Program-made: the position numbers and the translations under genes
NCBI GenBank assembly: GCA_964400515.1
Contig: CAYNTJ010000002.1
Location: forward strand, 124,001-188,000
Direction: 5' to 3'
Source of the DNA: JAAYHV01 sp964400515
GTDB lineage: Bacteria; Bacillota; Clostridia; Peptostreptococcales; Anaerovoracaceae
DNA: 64,000 bases
Notes under the pieces: model-generated
Database searches by the model: none
The model's input: only the letters and a program-made list of their open reading frames with translations
What the model was told of the DNA's origin: nothing
Part shown: positions 25,284-33,638 of the stretch, piece after piece
Layout: the number at the start of each line of letters is the position of its first letter
How positions within the stretch are numbered: position 1 is the first letter of the stretch

Positions 25284-25842
25284 TAATTTCCTCCTTTAAT
25301 ATATATTCCTTAGCCTTTAAGGTATCCTCATCCAGATAATCACCTTTAAGCTTTACCCTTTCAATGGTACTTTCAATAATTTTTAAACAGGCCAAGTCAA
25401 TGTCCTTAAAGGCCAAATCCCTTAGTGCCTTCACACCTTCATAGTCCCTGTTTACTTCCACGGCATCCGCCACATAAATTATTTTATCCATGAGCGTCAT
25501 ACCGTATCTTAAGGTGGTGTGATACCTGACCGCATCTAAAATCTCTTCATCAAGTATCCCGAATTTTTCTTTCATAATCTCTGCCCCCACCTTTCCGTGG
25601 CTCAGATTAGGTTTACCTATAAGGTAATTTGGTAAATTATAGTATACCACATAGCTGTCCAGTATACTGTCCTCAAAACATTTGGCCAAATCGTGGTATT
25701 TGGCTGCTATTCTTACCTTTTCTTCATCGGCGCCATATGTCTTAGCAAGCTTTAATGCCATATTAAGCACACCTTCAGTATGCATAAGCTTTTCCGGCGT
25801 CAGATTATTTAAAAGATATTCATCTATAGAGTTTGTGTTCAT
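25273..25842 (-). CDS. yqeK: HD-domain bis(5'-nucleosyl)-tetraphosphatase YqeK
   Basis: 189 residues with HD-domain metal residues in KYHDLAKCFED, NLSHGKVGAEIM and RYHTTLRYGMTLMDKIIYVADAVE-type positions (split here as RYHTTLRYG and KIIYVADAVE). YqeK hydrolyses Ap4A symmetrically to ADP. Its start lies inside the end of nadD (23-base overlap) and its end overlaps rsfS, so the three are translationally coupled. The C-terminal extension is short. Confidence 0.92.
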   Translation of the reverse strand: MNTNSIDEYLLNNLTPEKLMHTEGVLNMALKLAKTYGADEEKVRIAAKYHDLAKCFEDSILDSYVVYYNLPNYLIGKPNLSHGKVGAEIMKEKFGILDEEILDAVRYHTTLRYGMTLMDKIIYVADAVEVNRDYEGVKALRDLAFKDIDLACLKIIESTIERVKLKGDYLDEDTLKAKEYILKEEINGK

Positions 25843-26419
25843 TAATATAGTCTATAACAGGTTTTACCAGATATTTGTCAACATCTTTACCCGTCTTTAA
25901 TGCCTTTCTAAGCTCCGTGGCTGATATGTCCACCAGCTTGTTATTTAAAACATATATATCCGAGGAATATATCTCCCTGTATCTCTTAATATGTTCATTT
26001 GTTACATCTGATGAAACCCCGGGTCTGTTTCCCACAATAAAGGAAAAATCCCTCAGAAGTTCCTTCCCCTTGTACCATTTCTCCAGCTGAATAAAGGAAT
26101 CATCCCCCATAACAAAATATATTTTGCCATCTATCATTTCCCTTAGCTCCCTTAAGGTATCAAAGGAGTATGAAATATCCTTCTTCTTGATTTCGTAATC
26201 GGAAACCTTAAGCTTATCATCCCCTTCTATGGCCGCCCTTATCATGTTTAATCTATGCTCTCCCAATGTGTATTCCAAATCCCTTTTGAAGGGCTGTATA
26301 TAGGCGGGCAAAAAGATTAATTCCTGAAGCTCCATTTCATTAACGGCACTTTTAGCAAGACTTAAATGTCCCTTATGCAAGGGATCAAATGTCCCCCCAT
26401 ATATGCCTATTCTATTCAT
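25820..26419 (-). CDS. nadD: Nicotinate-nucleotide adenylyltransferase
   Basis: 199 residues. The nucleotidyltransferase signature GGTFDPLHKGHLSLA lies at 8-22, the FVMGDDSFIQLEKW motif is near 105, and ISATELRKALKTG is near 170. It adenylates nicotinate mononucleotide to deamido-NAD in the cytosol. The start overlaps the aspS end by eight bases, and the end overlaps yqeK. Confidence 0.95.
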   Translation of the reverse strand: MNRIGIYGGTFDPLHKGHLSLAKSAVNEMELQELIFLPAYIQPFKRDLEYTLGEHRLNMIRAAIEGDDKLKVSDYEIKKKDISYSFDTLRELREMIDGKIYFVMGDDSFIQLEKWYKGKELLRDFSFIVGNRPGVSSDVTNEHIKRYREIYSSDIYVLNNKLVDISATELRKALKTGKDVDKYLVKPVIDYINEHKLYR

Positions 26420-28181
26420 CTATCTTGATACCAAGCTCAATCAGCTGTTCTGCCGGAGCAAAAGCCGGAGCTTCACTTACCATGCATTCGGCATTTTGGT
26501 TTTTAGGAAAAGCAATTACCTCTCTTATGCTGGTTTCGCCAATGAGCAGCATAACCAGTCTGTCCAGTCCATAGGCAAGACCTGCATGGGGAGGTACACC
26601 GTATTTAAAGGCTTCAATCAAAAATCCGAATTTTTCTTCGCATTCCTCATCACTTAGCCCCAGTATCTTAAACATTTTTGCCTGCAAATCCTTATCATGT
26701 ATTCTTATGCTTCCACCGCCCAGTTCAACACCGTTTAATACTATATCATAGGCATCGGCATTTACCTTAAGGGGATTTTCATCCAAAAGATGAATCTCAT
26801 CAGGCTTTGGCTGAGTAAACGGATGATGCATGGCCTTCATATCACCGTTTTCTTCATCCCCCTCAAACAAAGGAAAATCCGTAACCCAAAGAAATTCAAA
26901 GATATTATCATCCAAAAGTCCTAATTTTGAAGCCAGGTGCCTTCTCAAAAATCCCAACGAATCAAAGACCACCTTGGCTTTGTCGGACACTATCAGTATT
27001 AAATCATTTGTTTTGGCAGAAAATATAGCTGCTATTTCTTTAAATTCATCATCTGTAAAGAATTTATTTACCGATGAATTAAATCCGTTTTCTTCCACTC
27101 TAATCCATACTACACCCTTGGCACCATAATGCTTTGTATCATTTATGATTTTATCAAGGTTTTTTCTTGAAAACTTGTCTGAAGCATCGGTAATACATAT
27201 ACCCCTCACATCACCGCCCTTTTCCAAGGCATCGGTAAACACATTGAAGCTGCAGTTTTTAACGATTTCGTTTAGGGATTTTAACTCAAATCCAAACCTT
27301 GTGTCCGGCTTATCGGAACCAAATCTGTCCATTGCTTCCCTATATGTAAGTCTCGGGAAAGGAGTCTTGATATCTATCCCCTTCACATCCTTTAATACCT
27401 TTTTTAAAAATCCCTCCTGCATCTTAATAACATCATCTTGATCAACAAAGGACATTTCCAAATCTATTTGAGTAAATTCTGGCTGACGATCCGCCCTTAG
27501 GTCTTCGTCTCTAAAGCATTTGGCTATCTGCATATACCTATCGGTACCGGAAACCATAAGCAGCTGTTTGAACATCTGTGGAGACTGGGGTAATGCATAA
27601 AATTTTCCGTTTTGAATCCTGCTGGGAACCAGATAGTCCCTTGCCCCCTCGGGGGTTGGCTTTATTAGCATAGGTGTCTCCACCTCGGTAAATCCGTTTT
27701 CATCAAAATAATCCCTGGCACACTTCACCACCTTATGTCTTAAGGTTAAATTATCCTGCATGTGCTGTTTTCTTAAATCCAAGTATCTGTACTTTAATCT
27801 CAGATTATCATCCACATTATCGTCGTCCTTTACATATATCGGAGGAGTTTCGGCTTCGGAATAAATTACCATTTCATCGGCAAAAACCTCGATACCCCCC
27901 GTTTTAATGTTGTCATTTTTTGAGCTTCTTTCTTTTACAACGCCCTTTATACCTATTACATATTCACTCCTTAGGGCATCGGCCTTTTGGAAAAGTTCCT
28001 TGGGAACATCCTCATTAAATACCACCTGGGTAATACCCGTTTTATCTCTCAAGTCAACAAATATTAGGGCACCTAAATTCCTTCTTTTGGCCACCCAGCC
28101 ATTCAATATGACCCTTTGGTCAATATTGTCTTCATTGAGTTCTCCGCACATATTTGTTCTTTTAAAAAGTTCTGTCATCAT
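26412..28181 (-). CDS. aspS: Aspartyl-tRNA synthetase
   Basis: 589 residues, the bacterial type with an N-terminal OB anticodon-binding domain (VILNGWVAKRRNLGALIFVD), class II motifs 2 and 3 (FRDEDLRADRQPEFTQIDLE and GLAYGLDRLVMLLIG) and the bacterial GAD insertion between them. It charges tRNA-Asp (possibly also tRNA-Asn; specificity cannot be judged here). It starts seven bases after hisS, a common hisS-aspS pair. Confidence 0.96.
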   Translation of the reverse strand: MMTELFKRTNMCGELNEDNIDQRVILNGWVAKRRNLGALIFVDLRDKTGITQVVFNEDVPKELFQKADALRSEYVIGIKGVVKERSSKNDNIKTGGIEVFADEMVIYSEAETPPIYVKDDDNVDDNLRLKYRYLDLRKQHMQDNLTLRHKVVKCARDYFDENGFTEVETPMLIKPTPEGARDYLVPSRIQNGKFYALPQSPQMFKQLLMVSGTDRYMQIAKCFRDEDLRADRQPEFTQIDLEMSFVDQDDVIKMQEGFLKKVLKDVKGIDIKTPFPRLTYREAMDRFGSDKPDTRFGFELKSLNEIVKNCSFNVFTDALEKGGDVRGICITDASDKFSRKNLDKIINDTKHYGAKGVVWIRVEENGFNSSVNKFFTDDEFKEIAAIFSAKTNDLILIVSDKAKVVFDSLGFLRRHLASKLGLLDDNIFEFLWVTDFPLFEGDEENGDMKAMHHPFTQPKPDEIHLLDENPLKVNADAYDIVLNGVELGGGSIRIHDKDLQAKMFKILGLSDEECEEKFGFLIEAFKYGVPPHAGLAYGLDRLVMLLIGETSIREVIAFPKNQNAECMVSEAPAFAPAEQLIELGIKIDE

Positions 28182-28188
28182 ATTCCCC

Positions 28189-29442
28189 TTATCGTTTTAA
28201 TACTTCTAGTAAATCTTCGCTCTTTACTTCAAACTGTTCTGATTTATTCATATCCTTTACGGTAAGTACGCCGTTTTCTATTTCATTATCACCGATTACT
28301 ATGGTATATTTGGCATTTAATCTATTGGCATATTTAAACTGCCCCTTTATATTTCTTGCCAAAGCATCCATCTCCGCCCTGTGGCCCGCTGCCCTTAATC
28401 TTCTCAGAAGATTCAATGAGTAAAGCTTTGCCTTCTCACCAACATGGGCTATGAATACCTCCACATCCATGGGCTTTGGAAACTCCACATCATTTGCCTC
28501 CATGAGCATGATTATTCTTTCCTTACCCATTCCAAACCCTACGCCGGGTACATGTCTGTCTCCGATTTCATCCATCAGATAATCATATCTTCCGCCTCCG
28601 CATACGGTGCCCTGGGCCCCTATTTTAGTGGTGACGAACTCAAAAGCTGTCTTGGTATAGTAGTCAAGACCCCTTACAATTCTTGGATCCACCACATATT
28701 TTATGCCAAAGGCATCAAGGTTCTTTTTAAGCTCTTCAAAGGCTTCTTTGCAATCATCACAAAGATAATCCAGCATCATAGGAGCTTCCTTTACTATATC
28801 CTGACATATTTCAGACTTGCAGTCTAAGATTCTCATGGGATTAGTCTCATATCTTTGCTTACAGGTATCACAAAGCTCATCGTAATGAGGCTTTAAAAAA
28901 GCCTTTAGGGCCTCCCTGTGGCTTGGCCTGCATTTAGGGCATCCCACGCTGTTTATCTTAAGCAAAATTTCATCAATTCCCATCTCCGTAATGAAGTCAT
29001 AGCCTAAAGCTATTATTTCGGCATCAGCTATCATATTATCCGTGCCAAAGGTTTCAATACCAAATTGATTAAAAGCCCTTAATCTCCCTGCCTGAGGTTT
29101 TTCATATCTAAAACAAGGAGCACTGTAATAGTACTTGCTTGGCTGAACATCAGCATAATAGTTATGCTCCAAAAAAGCCCTGCAAACCGGAGATGTACCT
29201 TCCGGTCTTAATGTGATGCTCCTGCCTCCAAAATCCTTGAATGTATACATTTCTTTTTGAACTATATCAGTAGTGTCTCCAACGCCCCTTTGGAAAAGCT
29301 CTGTATGCTCAAATATGGGAGTTCTTACCTCCTTAAAACCATATCTGTCACAGATATCAGCAAAATTCTTTTCAATATATTGCCATTTATATACCTGATC
29401 CGGAAATATATCCTTTGTGCCCTTAGGTGCTTTTATAGCCAT
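28189..29442 (-). CDS. hisS: Histidyl-tRNA synthetase
   Basis: 417 residues. Class II core: motif 1 region GTKDIFPDQVYKWQYIE, motif 2 FRYEKPQAGRLRAFNQFGIE, the histidine-A sequence RGLDYYTKTAFEFV and motif 3 GVGFGMGKERIIMLME. A C-terminal anticodon-binding domain follows (VEVFIAHVGEKAKLYSL). A Cys-rich insert (CPKC, CDTC, CDDC, about 175-240) may bind zinc and is a feature of some Clostridia enzymes. It is two bases from hemZ and seven from aspS. Confidence 0.96.
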   Translation of the reverse strand: MAIKAPKGTKDIFPDQVYKWQYIEKNFADICDRYGFKEVRTPIFEHTELFQRGVGDTTDIVQKEMYTFKDFGGRSITLRPEGTSPVCRAFLEHNYYADVQPSKYYYSAPCFRYEKPQAGRLRAFNQFGIETFGTDNMIADAEIIALGYDFITEMGIDEILLKINSVGCPKCRPSHREALKAFLKPHYDELCDTCKQRYETNPMRILDCKSEICQDIVKEAPMMLDYLCDDCKEAFEELKKNLDAFGIKYVVDPRIVRGLDYYTKTAFEFVTTKIGAQGTVCGGGRYDYLMDEIGDRHVPGVGFGMGKERIIMLMEANDVEFPKPMDVEVFIAHVGEKAKLYSLNLLRRLRAAGHRAEMDALARNIKGQFKYANRLNAKYTIVIGDNEIENGVLTVKDMNKSEQFEVKSEDLLEVLKR

Positions 29443-29443
29443 A

Positions 29444-30817
29444 TTATCTACCTCCTATATAACCCTTTTTTCTATCTATCATTTCATCGATTCTATCGAT
29501 ATAAATCTCATAATTTGAAACATTCGGTACTCTTTCGTGTCTGTTTTCCTTAGGATAAACTATCTTGCTTATCCCTCCTGCTCCCAGTGCTATTATGGTC
29601 TGCCTCTCATTCATTATTCTGATATTATACAGGCAGCTCTTATTTTCCCTCATATATCCAATATTTTCCAGTGCTCCTGCCATGTGCTTTTGCCTGTAGA
29701 TATAGTAGGGGTAATATCCCTTTTCCCTTAGCTTTTTGTCCGCCAGCTCCAGCATATCCTTCACAAGTTCACCCATTTGTCTGTAATAATTGGGATTGGT
29801 TTCATCTAAACGCGAACCCCTTTTAACAGATAACGTATGCACCGTTATGTTCTCCGGACATATTTCAATCATCTTATTAAGGGTATTTCCAAAGTCTGCC
29901 AGGTCTTCTCCCGGGAGCCCCGCTATCAAATCGGAATTTATTCCCTCAAAGCCCTTTGCCAGTTCAAAAGCGTTATATACCTCTTCTACAGTATGCCTTC
30001 TGCCTATTTCCTCCAGGGTCTTTTCATTAAAGGTCTGGGGATTTATGGATATCCTGTTAACCCCGTACTTTTTTAATATATCAAGCTTTGCCTTATTTAT
30101 GGTATCCGGTCTACCTGCTTCAAAGGAATACTCCTTTAAATTCTTAAGATTTAAATTATTTTTTATTACTTCCAAAAGCTCTATAAGCTGTCTTTCATCT
30201 AATATATTTGGAGTCCCTCCACCAATATACATGGTTTCTATGCTCTTATTCAGCCGGCCCAAATATTCAATTTCCTTATACAGTGCCTTTAGGTATCTGT
30301 CTATTTCACCATCCCTTGGAATGTTGGAAGTAAAGGAACAATAGCTGCATCTTGTGGGACAAAAGGGTATACCTATATATACACTTATATCATCCTCATT
30401 TAATGTCCATGTAGTCTTAAGCTGATAATTGAGTATATCCGTAAGGAGATTTACCTTTGCTTCGGAAACCATATAGTTGGTTCTCATAAACTCCTTGGTC
30501 TTTTCCATGCTTCCACATTTTTCATAAGCAAGTATTGCAGGCTTTAAGGGTCTGACACCGGTTAGTGTACCCCAAGTATGTCCATGCCCTGTAAGCTCAC
30601 AAAGCTTATTATATAACTCTTTTACAATGTGATCCCTGTCAAAGCTACCCATGCTGTTTATGAGAAAGCTGTTTTCTTCATTCTTATATCCGTCTTTTCC
30701 CATTATTATTTCATACTCATCCCTTTGGAAAAATACCTTGGTCAGCTCTTCATAATAGTGGGTATTTGTTATGTTATTAATATAAAATCTATACAAAAGG
30801 GTTGTTCCTCTTTTCAT
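29444..30817 (-). CDS. hemZ: Radical SAM coproporphyrinogen dehydrogenase-like HemZ
   Basis: 457 residues. An N-terminal helper region is followed by a radical SAM core with the [4Fe-4S] motif GIPFCPTRCSYCSF (CxxxCxxC), MYIGGGTPNIL, and a HemN-type C-terminal half (GLPGEDLADFGNTL). HemZ is the Clostridia/Bacillus HemN relative; some members oxidise coproporphyrinogen without oxygen, while others have unproven roles. No other heme gene is in the window. It overlaps the MBL-fold gene by 29 bases and is followed by hisS, as in many Clostridia. Confidence 0.88.
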   Translation of the reverse strand: MKRGTTLLYRFYINNITNTHYYEELTKVFFQRDEYEIIMGKDGYKNEENSFLINSMGSFDRDHIVKELYNKLCELTGHGHTWGTLTGVRPLKPAILAYEKCGSMEKTKEFMRTNYMVSEAKVNLLTDILNYQLKTTWTLNEDDISVYIGIPFCPTRCSYCSFTSNIPRDGEIDRYLKALYKEIEYLGRLNKSIETMYIGGGTPNILDERQLIELLEVIKNNLNLKNLKEYSFEAGRPDTINKAKLDILKKYGVNRISINPQTFNEKTLEEIGRRHTVEEVYNAFELAKGFEGINSDLIAGLPGEDLADFGNTLNKMIEICPENITVHTLSVKRGSRLDETNPNYYRQMGELVKDMLELADKKLREKGYYPYYIYRQKHMAGALENIGYMRENKSCLYNIRIMNERQTIIALGAGGISKIVYPKENRHERVPNVSNYEIYIDRIDEMIDRKKGYIGGR

Positions 30818-31415
30818 AACCTATGTCTGTTTTATCCATATGCCCCGGATATACCTTGGTATTATCCGGCAATTTAAACAGCTTTTCCTTTATGGACTTC
30901 ATTATCTTACTGAAGGACCCCTGGGGAAAATCCGTTCTTCCTATGGACATTCTAAATAGGGTGTCTCCGCTAAACAAAATATCATCCAGTAATATACACA
31001 TACCACCGTTTGTATGACCGGGAGTATGTATGAATTTGAACTCCAAGTCTCCCATTTTAATACTGTCACCTTCTTTTACCCAGATATCCGCCTTAAGCTC
31101 TATATTCTTACCGAACATACCCAAGGAACAATTGATATCCCCGTTGGCCAGCATTTCCTTTTCATCTTCATGGGCAATTAATTTTACTCCGTCATATTTT
31201 TTAAATATTTCAGGAACTCCTCCTATATGATCCCCATGGCCATGAGTCAATATTATATACTTTAATGTGGCTTTGTTTTCATCAAGGGCCTTTTCTATCC
31301 TATTATCAAAAAACCCCGGGTCTACTATGGCAGCAGCCCTAGATTCTTCATCTATTATAAGATATGAATTCACCCCTATAGGACCACCTATAAACTCAAA
31401 TACCTTCTTTCCCAT
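30789..31415 (-). CDS. MBL-fold metallohydrolase (glyoxalase II-like)
   Basis: 208 residues. The zinc motif THGHGDHIGG (HxHxDH) lies near 60, the later metal residues are in HTPGHTNGG and FSGDTLFR, and PGHMDKT is near the C-terminus. The size and motifs fit the small YcbL/glyoxalase-II-like hydrolases, which cleave thioesters such as S-lactoylglutathione analogues. The true substrate is unknown. It lies between relA and hemZ, a position conserved in Clostridia. Confidence 0.88.
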   Translation of the reverse strand: MGKKVFEFIGGPIGVNSYLIIDEESRAAAIVDPGFFDNRIEKALDENKATLKYIILTHGHGDHIGGVPEIFKKYDGVKLIAHEDEKEMLANGDINCSLGMFGKNIELKADIWVKEGDSIKMGDLEFKFIHTPGHTNGGMCILLDDILFSGDTLFRMSIGRTDFPQGSFSKIMKSIKEKLFKLPDNTKVYPGHMDKTDIGYEKRNNPFV

Positions 31416-31427
31416 CTTTACTCCTTT

Positions 31428-33620
31428 TTATGATTTTGCTCTGTATACCTGGGTAACCCCGGGTACATTGCGCAGCTTCCTTGCAACCTTTTGTATCTGT
31501 TGAGTACTCGTAATAGAAAGGGTTAATATCATATTTACATCCCCCTCCTTGCCGGTCTTCATGTTGACCCCGGCGATATGAACATTCATGTCCTCACAGG
31601 TTTTGGATATGTCGCTGAATAAGCCCTTCCTGTCATCTGCTTCTAAATTTATATCGGCATAATAGGATTTGCCTACTTTTAGATCCTCCCATTCAACTTC
31701 AATAAACCTGCTCTTTTCCGCTTCCGGAAGGTTGATAATATTTGAACAGTCCGCTCTGTGGACAGAAATACCCCTTCCCTTTGTTATGAAGCCTACTATT
31801 TCATCTCCCGGTACAGGATTGCAGCATCTTGCCACCCTTATCAGAAGGTTATCATATCCTTTTACTATTATTCCCGGGTTCTCTTCATTTCTTTTCTTGA
31901 GATTTTCTTTTTTCTTACCGGTTAATTCCTTTAGTTCTTTTTCCTCTTTATTTTCGATTATGGCCTTATCTTCCTTATATATGGCAATCAAAGTTGCTCC
32001 TATTTTAGCAAGTACCGAACCGCCGTGGGAAACCTGCATATATAGCTCATTTATATTTGAAAGATTTGACTTTTTACAAGCCTTTAAAAGATAAGCATTC
32101 TTACATACCAAGGAAGGATCATAGCCCTTCTTTCTTATGTATTTATCTATGTTGTCCTTACCTTTATCGATGTCATCGGATTTATTTTCTTTTTTAAGCC
32201 AGTTCCTTATTTTCATCCTGGCATGGGAGCTTTTGGCTATCTTTAGCCAATCAATGCTGGGGCCGCTGGAATTTTGAGAAGTTACAATCTCAATTATGTC
32301 TCCGTTTTGCAGCACATGATCTATTGTTACCATTTTACCGTTAATTTTGGCACCAACACATTTTGCCCCGACATCTGTATGGATTTTAAAGGCGAAGTCT
32401 AAAGGTGTGGATCCTGCGGGGAGTTCAATTACATCCCCCTTTGGCGTAAATACAAATACTTGATTGTCAAACAAATCAAGCTTTAATGATTCCATGAATT
32501 CCACCGGATCATCCGTGTCCTTTTGCCATTCCAAGGACTGTCTGAGCCAAGCCAGCTTCAAATCATTGTCATCGGATTTCCCTGTATTGTCCCCCTCCTT
32601 ATATTTCCAGTGGGCAGCAATACCATATTCCGCAACCTCATGCATGCTATAGGTCCTTATTTGAATCTCAAAGGGTTCTCCCTTGTCTCCTATTACCGTG
32701 GTATGCAGGGACTGATACATATTAGGCTTAGGCATGGCAATATAGTCCTTGAATCTGCCGGGTATGGGTTTCCATAAATTATGTACATGTCCCAGCACCG
32801 CATAGCAATCCCTTACACTGTTTACTATTACCCTTATGGCGGTTAGATCAAATATTTCATCTATTGTCTTTTCCTGTATAATCATTTTCTTATAAATGCT
32901 GTACAAGTGCTTTGATCTTCCCATTATGTCATACTTGATTTCACTCTTATCAAGCTCAACCTTTATTTCATCTATAAGCTTTTGGACTATTCCTTCACGC
33001 TCTTCTTTTTTTGCCGTAACCTGCTTGGCCACATTTTTATAGTCCACGGGATGGAGATATTTTAACGAAAGATCCTCCAGCTCAAACTTGATACTGTAAA
33101 TACCCAGCCTACTGGCCAAAGGTGCATAGATTTCCAAGGTTTCCCTTGCCTTTTCCACCTTTTTCTCCGTTGGCATGTATTCAAGCGTCCTCATGTTATG
33201 AAGTCTGTCGGCAAGCTTAATAATCAGAACCCTTATGTCCCTTGCCATGGCCAAAAACATCTTTCTGAAATTTTCCGCCTGCAGCTCCTCCTTAGAATCA
33301 AAGACAATATTACCCAGCTTAGTCACCCCGTCCACTAAAACGGCAACATTTTCACCAAAATCCGCCACAAGGGCTTCCCTGGTGTAATCGGTATCCTCCA
33401 CCACATCATGAAGGAGTCCTCCGACTATTGTATCGTTGTCCATTCCAAGAGCTGCTAAAATCAGGGCAACCTTAAGCGGGTGAATAATATATGGTTCACC
33501 GCTTCTCCTCAGTTGGCCTTCATGTAGCTCTAAAGCTTTGCTGTATGCCGCTCTTATTATTTCGTTGTCATACTTGGGATTAATTTCTCTAAGTTCCCCG
33601 AAAAAGCTTTCTTCGTTCAA
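31428..33620 (-). CDS. relA: Bifunctional (p)ppGpp synthetase/hydrolase RelA/SpoT
   Basis: 730 residues: an HD hydrolase domain (RSGEPYIIHPLKVALIL and LLHDVVEDTDYT), a synthetase domain with RFKDYIAMPKPNMYQSLHTT, a TGS domain (VFVFTPKGDVIELPAGSTP, about 390-450), a zinc-finger/helical region (RCCNPVPGDEIVGFITKGRG) and a C-terminal ACT domain. It sets the stringent alarmone level. The start is TTG (33618-33620), with GGAG nine bases upstream. It lies 18 bases after secDF in the same run. Both catalytic halves look intact. Confidence 0.95.
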   Translation of the reverse strand: MNEESFFGELREINPKYDNEIIRAAYSKALELHEGQLRRSGEPYIIHPLKVALILAALGMDNDTIVGGLLHDVVEDTDYTREALVADFGENVAVLVDGVTKLGNIVFDSKEELQAENFRKMFLAMARDIRVLIIKLADRLHNMRTLEYMPTEKKVEKARETLEIYAPLASRLGIYSIKFELEDLSLKYLHPVDYKNVAKQVTAKKEEREGIVQKLIDEIKVELDKSEIKYDIMGRSKHLYSIYKKMIIQEKTIDEIFDLTAIRVIVNSVRDCYAVLGHVHNLWKPIPGRFKDYIAMPKPNMYQSLHTTVIGDKGEPFEIQIRTYSMHEVAEYGIAAHWKYKEGDNTGKSDDNDLKLAWLRQSLEWQKDTDDPVEFMESLKLDLFDNQVFVFTPKGDVIELPAGSTPLDFAFKIHTDVGAKCVGAKINGKMVTIDHVLQNGDIIEIVTSQNSSGPSIDWLKIAKSSHARMKIRNWLKKENKSDDIDKGKDNIDKYIRKKGYDPSLVCKNAYLLKACKKSNLSNINELYMQVSHGGSVLAKIGATLIAIYKEDKAIIENKEEKELKELTGKKKENLKKRNEENPGIIVKGYDNLLIRVARCCNPVPGDEIVGFITKGRGISVHRADCSNIINLPEAEKSRFIEVEWEDLKVGKSYYADINLEADDRKGLFSDISKTCEDMNVHIAGVNMKTGKEGDVNMILTLSITSTQQIQKVARKLRNVPGVTQVYRAKS

Positions 33621-33638
33621 ATTACTACTCTCCTGCTA